Assembly: GCA_029719485.1 (NCBI GenBank)
Contig: CP120722.1
Span: 4,340,001-4,404,000, forward strand
Source of the DNA: Kiritimatiellota bacterium B12222
GTDB lineage: Bacteria; Verrucomicrobiota; Kiritimatiellia; SS1-B-03-39; UBA6053
Length of the DNA stretch: 64,000 bases
Direction of reading: 5' to 3'
A program made the position numbers and the translations under genes. Shown in pieces: positions 46,158 through 54,690 of this stretch; position 1 is the first letter of the stretch, and every line of letters starts with the position of its first letter. The notes under the pieces are model-generated. The model saw nothing but the letters and a program-made list of their open reading frames with translations, did no database searches and had not been told where the DNA came from.

Positions 46158-47211
46158 GACAATAACTTCCTTGCGTAAGCAAATGTTTCATCGGATCTTG
46201 ATCGAGCACCGATTCTTGAATCGAACGTACAATCCATTTTCCCGCGGGAATAAGATCCATCACCCGCTCCGGCTGACCGAAGAGTTGCCCCAGCCAGCAA
46301 GCAGGTAAATTAACGCCCAACAAAGCACCCGCATAAATCCAGGCGGGGAAACGCGGATTGATTTCAATCAGCCATTTCGACCCATCATCACCCAAGATAC
46401 ATTCCAATTCAAAAGGACCCTTCCATTCACTTTGCGCAAGAAATTTTTCAGCGACATCCTGCAACCAAGGACATTGTATCGTTATCGCGTTCCACAACTT
46501 TCCTTGCGAGGTTTGATGCTCTTTCCTCAAGGACACTGTACGACATACAGCCCCGCCCTGACCGTCTCCCAAACCCGCCAACAACATATCAGTCCCTTGA
46601 ATCACTTGCTGAAACATCACCGGATAGCCTCCATACATGGTGACCTGTTCTACAGCTTGCTGTAAGGCCAACAGCGTGTAAACTTTCTTGGCGCCATACT
46701 GATTTCCTTTGACAAACAATGGGTAATCCAGCCCCTCAACCGCGGTCAAAATTTCAGAGGGATGATGTACCACCACCGTCTTCGGGAATTGAATCCCCCA
46801 CTCCGCACATACCGTTGCCAACCTCTCCTTATTCCGAAGCTGATAAGCCTGTGGCGTAGGCAACCCAACCCTTATCCCCAACGCATCTAACCGATCCTGT
46901 GCTTTCAAAAACAGCGGAATTTCCACATCTAAACAAGGAATCAACACATCCAGGGGCAGCTGCGTATGAATTTCCTCCAGTCGATCCAAACTGCTCTCCA
47001 CACCTTGCCCCGGATACGGCATCAAAAATACATGATCAAACAACCCTTCCGACAATGCCAAACATTCCGAGGCATCATAGGCCAAGGCCACCAAACAAAT
47101 TTCATCCCCCCCCCACTGACGCAAACTCTTGGCCACGCCGATCCCGGGCCCCGGATTTTCAGTAGCCGAAACCCCCGTCACGGCGATGGTCAGAGGTTTG
47201 TTGTTTTTCAT
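46141..47211 (-). CDS. ATP-grasp ligase domain protein
   Basis: This is a protein of 356 residues with the carbamoyl-phosphate-synthase-like ATP-grasp fold. The N-terminal preATP-grasp domain starts IAVTGVSATENPGPGIGVA. The ATP-binding part has YPLFVKGNQYGAKKVY (about 163-178) and FELECIL...WLIEINPRFPAWIY (about 267-292), with the metal-binding Glu and Asn. Such enzymes form amide bonds with acyl-phosphate intermediates. Sitting two bases after a PqqD-like gene and overlapping a decarboxylase gene, it is the likely peptide- or amino-acid-ligating enzyme of the operon. Confidence 0.83.
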   Translation of the reverse strand: MKNNKPLTIAVTGVSATENPGPGIGVAKSLRQWGGDEICLVALAYDASECLALSEGLFDHVFLMPYPGQGVESSLDRLEEIHTQLPLDVLIPCLDVEIPLFLKAQDRLDALGIRVGLPTPQAYQLRNKERLATVCAEWGIQFPKTVVVHHPSEILTAVEGLDYPLFVKGNQYGAKKVYTLLALQQAVEQVTMYGGYPVMFQQVIQGTDMLLAGLGDGQGGAVCRTVSLRKEHQTSQGKLWNAITIQCPWLQDVAEKFLAQSEWKGPFELECILGDDGSKWLIEINPRFPAWIYAGALLGVNLPACWLGQLFGQPERVMDLIPAGKWIVRSIQESVLDQDPMKHLLTQGSYCHAENI

Positions 47212-47213
47212 GA

Positions 47214-47513
47214 TTACGCAGCCGAAGTACTTGGTGAATCGACCTGCAGCTCGGCTCCAGATTCTAAAGATGAAGAGTCAGGAACCGAAAGACCCGCCAT
47301 GCGACATTGACGTGCAAAACGTTCATATCCCCGCTCAGCTTCATTCAAGGACAGGTCATATTCCCGCATTAACACTTGGATTAATTGTGCGGGACAAAGC
47401 CCTTGCTGCAAACCGTCCAGCAAACACGCGCCCTCTACGTTCACTCTAAACCTTTTCCCAGTTTGAGGGTCAAAAACCAATCCATTTTCCCGATTGTGAT
47501 GTAACTTATTCAT
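47214..47513 (-). CDS. PqqD-like peptide chaperone
   Basis: This is a protein of 99 residues with the winged-helix PqqD pattern: NGLVFDPQTGKRFRVNVEGA, then LLDGLQQGLCPAQLIQVLMREYDLSLNEAERGYERF. PqqD proteins hold the leader of a precursor peptide for modifying enzymes. A Ser-, Glu- and Asp-rich tail of about 25 residues follows the fold. No separate precursor peptide gene is seen nearby. It precedes the ATP-grasp gene by two bases, which supports a joint function. Confidence 0.75.
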   Translation of the reverse strand: MNKLHHNRENGLVFDPQTGKRFRVNVEGACLLDGLQQGLCPAQLIQVLMREYDLSLNEAERGYERFARQCRMAGLSVPDSSSLESGAELQVDSPSTSAA

Positions 47514-47528
47514 AAATGATAGAGCCGC

Positions 47529-47918
47529 TTATTGATCTTGCTCAGGAACGCGTAAGTCCTGAATAATTTTACCAATGGTCGTCTCTTGCGTTCCCGTTAG
47601 AGGCTCTGAGGCCATGGTTTCCACTCCTGCTTCATAAAAAAATTGTGTATCACCCGCTTCAATCATATCGCCTGGCTTTAAGTGGGCTGACTCTTGAGCT
47701 ATCCCATTTACTTTCAGGCCGGTTGAGCTTTGCAAGTCGCTCACCCAAACACGACCCTCCCTCACTTCAATTTTAAAATGCTTTCGAGACAATCTCGGAT
47801 CATCCACACACACATCCATGCGTTCAGAACGTCCCACATGCAGGGGGTGTTCACCTAATTTCCATTCCCGAACGGGAACGCCTTTTTTATCAAGCAAAAG
47901 TAAGTATGGCATAAGCAT
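47529..47918 (-). CDS. FHA domain protein
   Basis: This is a protein of 129 residues with a forkhead-associated domain, which binds phosphothreonine. The signature is HVGRSERMDV, RLSRKHFKIE, SSTGLKVNG. The C-terminal 35 residues are disordered and contain two Thr-rich stretches (PLTGTQETTIGKI) that may themselves be phosphorylated by the kinase encoded just upstream. It starts 22 bases after the kinase gene. This resembles other kinase-FHA relays; the downstream partner is probably one of the operon's enzymes. Confidence 0.88.
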   Translation of the reverse strand: MLMPYLLLLDKKGVPVREWKLGEHPLHVGRSERMDVCVDDPRLSRKHFKIEVREGRVWVSDLQSSTGLKVNGIAQESAHLKPGDMIEAGDTQFFYEAGVETMASEPLTGTQETTIGKIIQDLRVPEQDQ

Positions 47919-47940
47919 TTAGAGGTTTTGTTTTAAGGTC

Positions 47941-49686
47941 CTAGGGTGCAATCCCTTGCTCCTTTGTGTTATTTTCGAGTTCAGAAATCTTTGCTTCCCA
48001 CAGAGGAATGGAAGGATCGTCAGGATCAAATTGTTTCAAGACCCGCAGGGTTCCTTTTGCAGGATTCACGTGTCCGATCTCAATCAATTCGGACATTAAC
48101 TTGTTCTCAATTTCATCATTTGTCGGATCCGCATTAAAGGCCTTATTCATATACAAGGTGTAATAATGGCGTTGCCCTTCCAATTGAAATGCTTTGGAAA
48201 GCCCCATCAAGGCCTCAATATTATTTCCACGAATGCGCAATACTTTGCCATATGAAATACGTGCAGAAAGTGTGTTCCCTAGCGCCAAATATGCGTCTCC
48301 CAACTTCAACCAGGCCTCGTAGTCCTCAGGATCCAGAATCACAACCTCTTTAAAGGCCTCTATTGCGACGTCATACTCTTTTGATTCAAAAGCTTCTACG
48401 CCTTGCTCATAAGTCATTTCAATGGTCGGGGTAGGGAGCGCAGTAGGAAGAAGCGAAGGCCCCACGGGAGGCACAACCTGTACCGAACTCTTGGCCTCTA
48501 CTTCTTTCGAAGTATTTGACATCACTCCCACAACGCCGATCAACAACAACAGCACAATTGGCAGCATCATCCTTATCGAAACCGGGAACTTACGACGTGC
48601 AGCTTGGGTGTAAGGACCTAAAGGACGCTGTCCTTTGGATACGCGTTCCAAATCTTCTAACACATCCGCCATGGTCGCATATCGATCACGCAATTCCCGC
48701 GCCATGGCCGCTTCAGTAATCTTGGTGAGGTCTTTATTCGCGTCTGAGTTTATTTTATGGATTGAAGGAGGAGGACCCGTACGAATCGCATCTAAAATTT
48801 TATCAGCAGTGGCTCCATTATACGGCAATTTCCCTGTCAACATCTCATACATCATCGCGCCAAAAGAATAGATGTCACAGCGGGTATCTTCAGCCTGTCC
48901 CGCGGCAACACTCGGTGACATGTAAGCGGGAGTGCCCTCGGCAGCACTTTCAGAAACATCACGCAAGGTGTCATCCAGAAAACTTCGCACCAATCCAAAA
49001 TCTGTAATCATCACCAAATGCTGATCATCAATTAACACATTGTCTGGCTTTAAATCTCGATGCAATAACCCGCGGGAATGCGCATACACCAACCCTTTGG
49101 CCACTTGCGATCCGATCGAAGTGATTTCAGCACTCGAAAGAGGTACTTGATCCTGTAAGCGATCGCGTAAACTCCCCCCCCGAATATAAGGCATCACAAA
49201 GAAAGGGCCACGATCAGATTCTGAGACCTCTAATACTTTGAGAATATTTGGATGCGACATGGCATACATATGACGCGCCTCACTCATAAAATAGCGAATC
49301 ACTTTGGGATGTTCAGCCAACTCCTGACGTAAAACTTTCACCGCCACTTGCGTATCCGTCATCGGTTCCCGAGCAAGGTACACGAGCCCCATCCCCCCGC
49401 GGCCTAACAATTTCAGCAACTCAAAGCGTCCTAAATTGCCTCGAATACCAGGACGATTAGGGGGCGTCATCACCCCCTTTTTCAAATAGGCATCATCTCC
49501 GCTCTCAATGGCCGATATCGTGGGTAATCCCGATTCATCAGGAGTCATCCCCCTCTCAAAACTGTTTTCGGGAACCAAGGTGGACAGTGGAGGAGCCCCC
49601 CGAGTGAGGTATCCACAAAAAGGACAGGTCTCAGCTTTCGATCTCCCCTGCAATTCTTTTCCACATGCATCACATTTCACACTCAT
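47941..49686 (-). CDS. Membrane Ser/Thr protein kinase with zinc ribbon and TPR repeats
   Basis: This is a protein of 581 residues. The N-terminus has a zinc ribbon with CDAC and CPFC (Cys 5, 8, 21, 24). The Hanks-type kinase domain spans about 88-350: LLGRGGMGLVYLA, Lys117, HRDLKPDNV with Asp211, DFG at 229-231 and EGTPAYMSPSV. A membrane helix follows (about 373-390, MMLPIVLLLLIGVVGV), then a Pro-rich linker and TPR repeats (about 425-560) on the outside of the membrane. The TPR part may sense periplasmic signals. Its start overlaps the stop of the gene before it (ATGA). Confidence 0.92.
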   Translation of the reverse strand: MSVKCDACGKELQGRSKAETCPFCGYLTRGAPPLSTLVPENSFERGMTPDESGLPTISAIESGDDAYLKKGVMTPPNRPGIRGNLGRFELLKLLGRGGMGLVYLAREPMTDTQVAVKVLRQELAEHPKVIRYFMSEARHMYAMSHPNILKVLEVSESDRGPFFVMPYIRGGSLRDRLQDQVPLSSAEITSIGSQVAKGLVYAHSRGLLHRDLKPDNVLIDDQHLVMITDFGLVRSFLDDTLRDVSESAAEGTPAYMSPSVAAGQAEDTRCDIYSFGAMMYEMLTGKLPYNGATADKILDAIRTGPPPSIHKINSDANKDLTKITEAAMARELRDRYATMADVLEDLERVSKGQRPLGPYTQAARRKFPVSIRMMLPIVLLLLIGVVGVMSNTSKEVEAKSSVQVVPPVGPSLLPTALPTPTIEMTYEQGVEAFESKEYDVAIEAFKEVVILDPEDYEAWLKLGDAYLALGNTLSARISYGKVLRIRGNNIEALMGLSKAFQLEGQRHYYTLYMNKAFNADPTNDEIENKLMSELIEIGHVNPAKGTLRVLKQFDPDDPSIPLWEAKISELENNTKEQGIAP

Positions 49687-50240
49687 GCCTCCCCCCTCTC
49701 CTCGAGAAATCCCTTGGTATTTTTAAACAATTCCCGCCACTCAGATTGTAACCATGGACGATGCAAACACCAGTCAATGCCCTCCCCAATTTCGGTCAAA
49801 GACAGTTGACTAATCTTCCGCCCACATTTTAACATTGCGGAAGAAATACAGGAGAAATAAAGGATGCGTGCCACTTCAGCCGGAATGGGACTGCGGGGAC
49901 TCGCCAAATTTCGTTTTGCAAATTCTTTGGTGAAAATAAGCAATTCAACAGGGGGGTGCGGATGGGTCAGTAGATCTTCAAAACTGCGTAATACCAATCC
50001 TCGGGTACTTGCCAATTGTTGAACCTGCTCTGCGTTCACCCCATGCATACTGCCCAAATCAATCAAAAGCGGCGCCTCCATTTGATGAGACAGAATACTT
50101 TCCAAATCTTCATGACTCCACAACGGTTCACCAGGATCCATCTCATTGAGCAGGGCCAAGAGCCCCTTCGCTTCTTCTCGAAGCGTACGGGTACTGTCCG
50201 TCAAGGGGACAGAAATAGAATCAGATGACGAAGTGCTCAT
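49683..50240 (-). CDS. Conserved-looking protein of unknown function between sigma factor and kinase
   Basis: This protein of 185 residues (197 if the TTG at 50276 is used) has no family that I recognise. It has an N-terminal Ser-rich stretch, then predicted helices, with LLIDLGSMHGVNAEQVQQLAS and IPAEVARILYFSCISSAML. There is no signal peptide or membrane segment. Its position between an ECF sigma gene and a kinase gene, overlapping the latter by four bases, suggests a regulator such as an anti-sigma factor or kinase adaptor; this is inference only. Confidence 0.65.
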   Translation of the reverse strand: MSTSSSDSISVPLTDSTRTLREEAKGLLALLNEMDPGEPLWSHEDLESILSHQMEAPLLIDLGSMHGVNAEQVQQLASTRGLVLRSFEDLLTHPHPPVELLIFTKEFAKRNLASPRSPIPAEVARILYFSCISSAMLKCGRKISQLSLTEIGEGIDWCLHRPWLQSEWRELFKNTKGFLEERGEA

Positions 50241-50288
50241 ACCCCCTACTACGAAATGATTTCGAGAATCCTGCAAAAAAAAGTGAAC

Positions 50289-51017
50289 TTATTTTAAACA
50301 TTTTTTCAGGAAATCCCATTCAGCTTCCATTTCAGATGGATCCTCAACCGTTTCATTGATCAATGCTTCTAATATTTTTCGCAATTGTCGTTTACTGCTG
50401 ATCAGCAAATTAGAAGCCTGACTGGGGGAGGATAGCTCCAAACGCTGAACCAATTCCTCATAAGGCATGGCGGCACTCCCTTCTAAGAAAGGCTTTTGCA
50501 GGCGCTCCTGAAAGACCAACCACAAGTCATTTCGTCCCTTCGCCATACAATCCGCATGTAAACGCCGACTCCCTTCTTCCACTAAATTGCGAACCCAAGC
50601 CACATGATACGCTTTTTCTAGCTCTGCAGAATGCCCCAAACTTTCTGCCAATTCATCATAAGAAAGCAAATTCTCAGCCCCAGGACTATACTTTGCTCCG
50701 GTAGACTTGCGGATTTCATCCACAATATGATTTTGAAATGCCTTCAATAAAAAGCTTCTAAACCGTCCCTTCGTCGCATCGGCTTTGGCCAATAACTGAT
50801 TTTCCAAAATACGTTTCTGCACAAAACTTTGCAACAAATCCTCTTTGGTAGAGGCATCCAACTGAGGCCAACGAGCCAACATGCCTTGTAAAACAGGCAA
50901 ATATATGCGCAATAACTCATCCATCGCCCGGGTACCCGCATCCTCAGGGGATACTGCCCGTGCTACCAACGACCAACGCGTCGCGTGGTCTGAAGGAGAT
51001 TGGTGAAGAAGAGACAT
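50289..51017 (-). CDS. ECF-like RNA polymerase sigma factor
   Basis: This is a protein of 242 residues with the group of sigma-70-related factors common in Planctomycetes and Verrucomicrobia. Region 2 is ATRWSLVARAVSPEDAGTRAMDELLRIYLPVL to LLQSFVQKRILE, followed by the typical KGRFRSFLLKAFQNHIVDEIRK. Region 4 is MPYEELVQRLELSSPSQASNLLISSKRQLRKIL. It is the first gene of an eight-gene operon and probably controls it. A promoter ends six bases before its ATG. Confidence 0.85.
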   Translation of the reverse strand: MSLLHQSPSDHATRWSLVARAVSPEDAGTRAMDELLRIYLPVLQGMLARWPQLDASTKEDLLQSFVQKRILENQLLAKADATKGRFRSFLLKAFQNHIVDEIRKSTGAKYSPGAENLLSYDELAESLGHSAELEKAYHVAWVRNLVEEGSRRLHADCMAKGRNDLWLVFQERLQKPFLEGSAAMPYEELVQRLELSSPSQASNLLISSKRQLRKILEALINETVEDPSEMEAEWDFLKKCLK

Positions 51018-51023
51018 AGCAAA

Positions 51024-51052
51024 ACTCTATCTATTTTGACCTCATACTGCAA
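51024..51052 (-). promoter_or_regulatory. Promoter of the sigma-kinase operon, probably leaderless
   Basis: On the minus strand a -35 TTGCAG (51047-51052), a 17-base spacer and a -10 TAGAGT (51024-51029) leave six bases to the ATG at 51017. Confidence 0.4.
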
Positions 51053-51096
51053 GCCTGCATCAGAAGGCGGACAGCTCTTTGGCCTGTAGCTGTACC

Positions 51097-51136
51097 TTTG
51101 GAGTGCGGTCCCAGCGAGGCGCCACCGCACTCCAAA
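51097..51136. repeat. REP-like palindrome
   Basis: Perfect 13-bp arms TTTGGAGTGCGGT and ACCGCACTCCAAA surround a 14-base loop. Similar TTTGGAGTGCGG palindromes are, from memory, common between genes of Verrucomicrobia. It lies between the lipoprotein gene and the sigma operon and may also end transcription. Confidence 0.7.
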
Positions 51137-51142
51137 ATTATT

Positions 51143-51670
51143 TTAAGGCAACACCTCAATAGCCGTCGCATTGATCAGCAAGGCTTGTGGAGAGGAAAGT
51201 GCAGACACCACCCCTGATACCCGTACCCGGGACAGCTCTTGCAGGCCATGGACCCCTCGCAGATCTGCCGACAACACTTTGCCGTTTTCATCAACCACCT
51301 GCACCGTCGCACTGCCCGACAACAAGTCTTCCCGGGTTGCGCAACAGACATCCCAAGGCGTTTCACAGTGACCTTCCTCTTCCATGAGATCACAGCTCAC
51401 CAAGTGGCTTTCATCCCCTACGACCATCAAAGCCCGTCCCTCGACAAAGGGCGTTTTACTGCCCATGACTTTGGCCTCGAAGACCACTTCATCCCCGGGC
51501 TTCGCCGCCGCATGGAGATCGGTGAGTGAGGACACCCCCTGCGCATCAACCAACTGAAATACACGCGTCAATGCCACCGGAGTTTCTGTGACAAGCTCTA
51601 CCACGGACGACTCCTGACGACAGGCCGCGAGCAACAACAAACTAACACTCAATATACATACTTTTTTCAT
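51143..51670 (-). CDS. Lipoprotein with OB-like domain and CxTPWDVCC motif
   Basis: This is a protein of 175 residues with a lipoprotein signal (LLLLAAC, Cys17). The mature part has PGDEVVFEAKVMGSKTPFVEGRALMVV, an OB-fold-like pattern, and a conserved cysteine motif CDLMEEEGHCETPWDVCC. The cysteines suggest metal or redox chemistry. I recall similar CxTPWDYCC proteins in other PVC bacteria but no assigned function. It is the last gene of the ABC efflux operon, 18 bases after the second permease gene. Confidence 0.7.
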   Translation of the reverse strand: MKKVCILSVSLLLLAACRQESSVVELVTETPVALTRVFQLVDAQGVSSLTDLHAAAKPGDEVVFEAKVMGSKTPFVEGRALMVVGDESHLVSCDLMEEEGHCETPWDVCCATREDLLSGSATVQVVDENGKVLSADLRGVHGLQELSRVRVSGVVSALSSPQALLINATAIEVLP

Positions 51671-51688
51671 AAGACTATGGGGTTCGAA

Positions 51689-52837
51689 TTAATCCCGCAG
51701 GGTTTGCGGAAGTGGAGGATAAAGACAACGAAATGCGGGAGGCAAGGTGCCGATAAACCCGAGCAACATTCCCGCAATCAATCCCACCACCAAGGTGGAG
51801 GGTTCAAGATCGAGCTCAATCGCACCCGCCCCAAAGGGCAAAACCCGATTGGCCAAAAGTAAACGGGCAATCACAGCGCCCAACAAGGTCCCCGCCATCG
51901 AAATCAACAGCGACTCCTGCAACAATGAAATCAAAATGACAAACCGACTAAAACCAATCGCTTGCAAAGTGGCCGTCTCCCGCACCCGGGAAGCAAAAGC
52001 TGCATACAAAGTGTTCAACCCTCCAAACACGGCCGCCGCCGCAATGAGAATGGCTGTGGTCCACGTCATCGTTCGTATGGGTGCATAAAAGCGCGCCAGT
52101 TTGGCATAATACTCGGTTTCAGACACCGCGGACAGTTCGAGATCCAAACGTTGACGCGTAAACAACTGCACATCCGCAACTTCTGCATCTTCACGCAGTC
52201 GTATGGCCACTGAACTTACCGTATCGCGTTGCGCGAAGGTACGCAGGTCCTGAAGGGGCATCCATATTTCAGATTCCATCACCGTCCCGGGGGCCGCCAA
52301 CACCCCGCTCACCCGCAAATCCACACCATCAAATGTGAGCACCTCACCCACCGCTAAAGTTTCGGGAGATACATCCAATCGACGCCAAGCCAAGCGCCCC
52401 ACCAACAATTCGCCAGGACCGGGAAAATGACCTTCCTGAATCACCATCTCGGGATGCACCAACATCGCTTTCGACGTCACTCCTCTCACCAATCCCCGCA
52501 ACTCCTGCCCCTCCCCCGTAAGCAAGGTCGCCATATGCACAATCTCCGGAGAAACCGCACGCTGACCCAATACGCTTTCCACCCCGGCCAAACTGGTTTC
52601 CGCAATGCCCGCCGCCTGTTCGGAGACTTCGCTCCGTTGCATACTTTCTTCACTGCCAGCGCCTAATAACAATACATTTCGTGGTGAAGCGGTAGACTGT
52701 AAACTCCGCGTCATGCCCGCATTCATGGCATGGGCCCCCATCACCAACAACACCACCAAGGCACTGCCTAAAATGCTTTGCACCAACCGGGAACGGTCTC
52801 TGGATAAATTGCGAACCGCATAAGTAAAAGGTAACAT
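51689..52837 (-). CDS. ABC transporter permease, FtsX/MacB-like (second)
   Basis: This is a membrane protein of 382 residues with the FtsX topology: a first helix (LGSALVVLLVMGAHAMNAGMT), a large periplasmic domain, then three helices at the C-terminus. The C-terminal region has TAILIAAAAVFGGLNTLYAAFASRVRETATLQAIGFSRFVI, the usual coupling helix pattern. It pairs with the permease encoded just before it. The gap is four bases. Confidence 0.88.
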   Translation of the reverse strand: MLPFTYAVRNLSRDRSRLVQSILGSALVVLLVMGAHAMNAGMTRSLQSTASPRNVLLLGAGSEESMQRSEVSEQAAGIAETSLAGVESVLGQRAVSPEIVHMATLLTGEGQELRGLVRGVTSKAMLVHPEMVIQEGHFPGPGELLVGRLAWRRLDVSPETLAVGEVLTFDGVDLRVSGVLAAPGTVMESEIWMPLQDLRTFAQRDTVSSVAIRLREDAEVADVQLFTRQRLDLELSAVSETEYYAKLARFYAPIRTMTWTTAILIAAAAVFGGLNTLYAAFASRVRETATLQAIGFSRFVILISLLQESLLISMAGTLLGAVIARLLLANRVLPFGAGAIELDLEPSTLVVGLIAGMLLGFIGTLPPAFRCLYPPLPQTLRD

Positions 52838-52841
52838 AAAA

Positions 52842-53996
52842 TTAACTCCTTAAACTTTCGACAATGGGACGACGCACCGAAACCCAGGCCGGATAAAGCG
52901 AAGCCACTCCCCCTAAGATCAGCGCAATCCCCATCCCCCGTAACACCAAATCTAACCGGGCTGTGATGGCCATGATCTGACCTTCATTGCCGAAACTTAA
53001 ATGGGAAAAATGGAGAAACAGCCAGGCACAACCCGCACCCAACAATCCTCCCACCAGTCCCAAGATCAACCCTTCCAACAACACCAACCACGCAATCGCC
53101 CGATCCGGATATCCCAAGGTTTGCAGTACCGCATTTTCACGTACACGTCCGCGCACCACCAACAATACCGCATTCGCCACCAACCCCAGCACCGCGATCA
53201 CCGCCCCCAATCCAATCCAGCGCGTGAAGCGGGTGAGTTCGATTAATTCCTGAGCTGCCCGAGCAAAAAATGCCGATTCGGGTTGCGTAAACGTGGGCGA
53301 TTCCCCACTACGAAAGCGGTCATCAATTTGCTCGGCTACACGATCGAGCATGGCAGGATCTTCCACCCGCACATTGAATTGGGTCACTTCACCCAATCCC
53401 CGTTGAGAGGCTTGCTGTAAAAAGGGCAAATGCACATAGGCCACATTGTTATCCTGGGCATTGGGCGATTCGATGATGCCGTTGATGCGCACCCGCACCC
53501 CCGCCGCCGCAAAACTGTCTCCCGTTTTGAGCCCACGTCGGTCCGCCAAATTTTTCCCGACCAACGCACCATCATCGGTTTTTTGCCAGGTCGATAAGGA
53601 ACCCTCCAACACCTCAATTTCCGGTGCATAACGGTGCAATAATTCAGGAGGTACCCCACGAAAAGTCACCACATCCAAACTCGCCCCACAATTGTTGACC
53701 GTGATTTGAATCGGAATCACTTCCCGCACCCCATCGATTTGGGCAATTTCCTCGGCATAATATTCAGGCAGTCGACTCGTAGACGGACAATAACGGTTCT
53801 CCCGGAAAACCACCAAAGTGGCCTCCGAAGCTTGTGCACCCGTCACCGCCGAAACCGCTCCCTGCATGCTTTCGACCAAGGTAAACAAAAAGATGCCCGC
53901 GCCAATACCCAACAGCGTGAGCAAGGTGCGCACCCGATGACGAAGCAGTTGCTTGCCCGCGAGAGGAATAAGATTGATCAGTCCCTTACTTGACAT
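52842..53996 (-). CDS. ABC transporter permease, FtsX/MacB-like (first)
   Basis: This is a membrane protein of 384 residues, paralogous to the next one. It starts with a cytoplasmic segment KQLLRHRVRTLLTLLGIGAGIFLF, has a periplasmic domain of about 220 residues, and ends with helices including GAVIAVLGLVANAVLLVVRGRVRENAVLQTLGYPDRAI. Its start overlaps the ATPase gene by 11 bases. The periplasmic domain contains paired cysteines at RYCPS and NNCGAS. Confidence 0.88.
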   Translation of the reverse strand: MSSKGLINLIPLAGKQLLRHRVRTLLTLLGIGAGIFLFTLVESMQGAVSAVTGAQASEATLVVFRENRYCPSTSRLPEYYAEEIAQIDGVREVIPIQITVNNCGASLDVVTFRGVPPELLHRYAPEIEVLEGSLSTWQKTDDGALVGKNLADRRGLKTGDSFAAAGVRVRINGIIESPNAQDNNVAYVHLPFLQQASQRGLGEVTQFNVRVEDPAMLDRVAEQIDDRFRSGESPTFTQPESAFFARAAQELIELTRFTRWIGLGAVIAVLGLVANAVLLVVRGRVRENAVLQTLGYPDRAIAWLVLLEGLILGLVGGLLGAGCAWLFLHFSHLSFGNEGQIMAITARLDLVLRGMGIALILGGVASLYPAWVSVRRPIVESLRS

Positions 53997-54690
53997 GTTG
54001 ATCCTCCAACAAACGGCCTTTCTCTAAATGCAACAACCGATCCGCCGCCGCAGCCGCTTTGGGATCGTGCGTCACCATGATGATGGTTTTCTGCTGTTCT
54101 TCCGCCAAATTGCGGAGCAGGGCCAATACCGAATCCGCAGATTCGCGATCCAAATCACCAGTAGGTTCATCCGCCACCAACAATTCAGGGTCTGCCACCA
54201 AGGCACGGGCAATCGCCACCCGTTGTTCTTGTCCCCCCGACAATTCTCGGGGAAAATGATGCATCCGATCGGCCAGACCCACCAAGGAGAGCGCGGCTTC
54301 CACCCGTTCACGACGATCCCGTTTACTTTGTCCATCCGGCAATAACGGTAGCTCCACATTTTCATAGGCACTCAATACCGGAATTAAATGATAGAGCTGA
54401 AAGATATAGCCCACATGACGCGCCCGCCACGCCGCCAACTTGCGCCGCGACAACTCATGCACTGCAATGTCGCCAATATCAATGCGACCCTCACTCGGGG
54501 AATCAATCCCCGACACTAAATTCAACAGTGTCGTTTTTCCTGAACCCGATGGCCCCATCAACGCTAAAAACTCGCCACGGGGAACTTCTAAATCCAAGGA
54601 CTCCAAGGGAGTCACCCACAACGAACCTTTGCGATAACGTTTGGCCACTCCTGCACAACGAACTAAGGGAAAATTCTTTTCAGCTTTCAT
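53986..54690 (-). CDS. ABC transporter ATP-binding protein, LolD/MacB type
   Basis: This is an ATPase of 234 residues. Walker A is GPSGSGKTTLLNLVSG, the signature LSGGQEQRVAIARAL, Walker B LLVADEPTGDLD and the H-loop VTHDPKAA. It is the energy source of the two permeases encoded downstream. It overlaps the adaptor gene before it by four bases (ATGA). Confidence 0.93.
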   Translation of the reverse strand: MKAEKNFPLVRCAGVAKRYRKGSLWVTPLESLDLEVPRGEFLALMGPSGSGKTTLLNLVSGIDSPSEGRIDIGDIAVHELSRRKLAAWRARHVGYIFQLYHLIPVLSAYENVELPLLPDGQSKRDRRERVEAALSLVGLADRMHHFPRELSGGQEQRVAIARALVADPELLVADEPTGDLDRESADSVLALLRNLAEEQQKTIIMVTHDPKAAAAADRLLHLEKGRLLEDQHVK

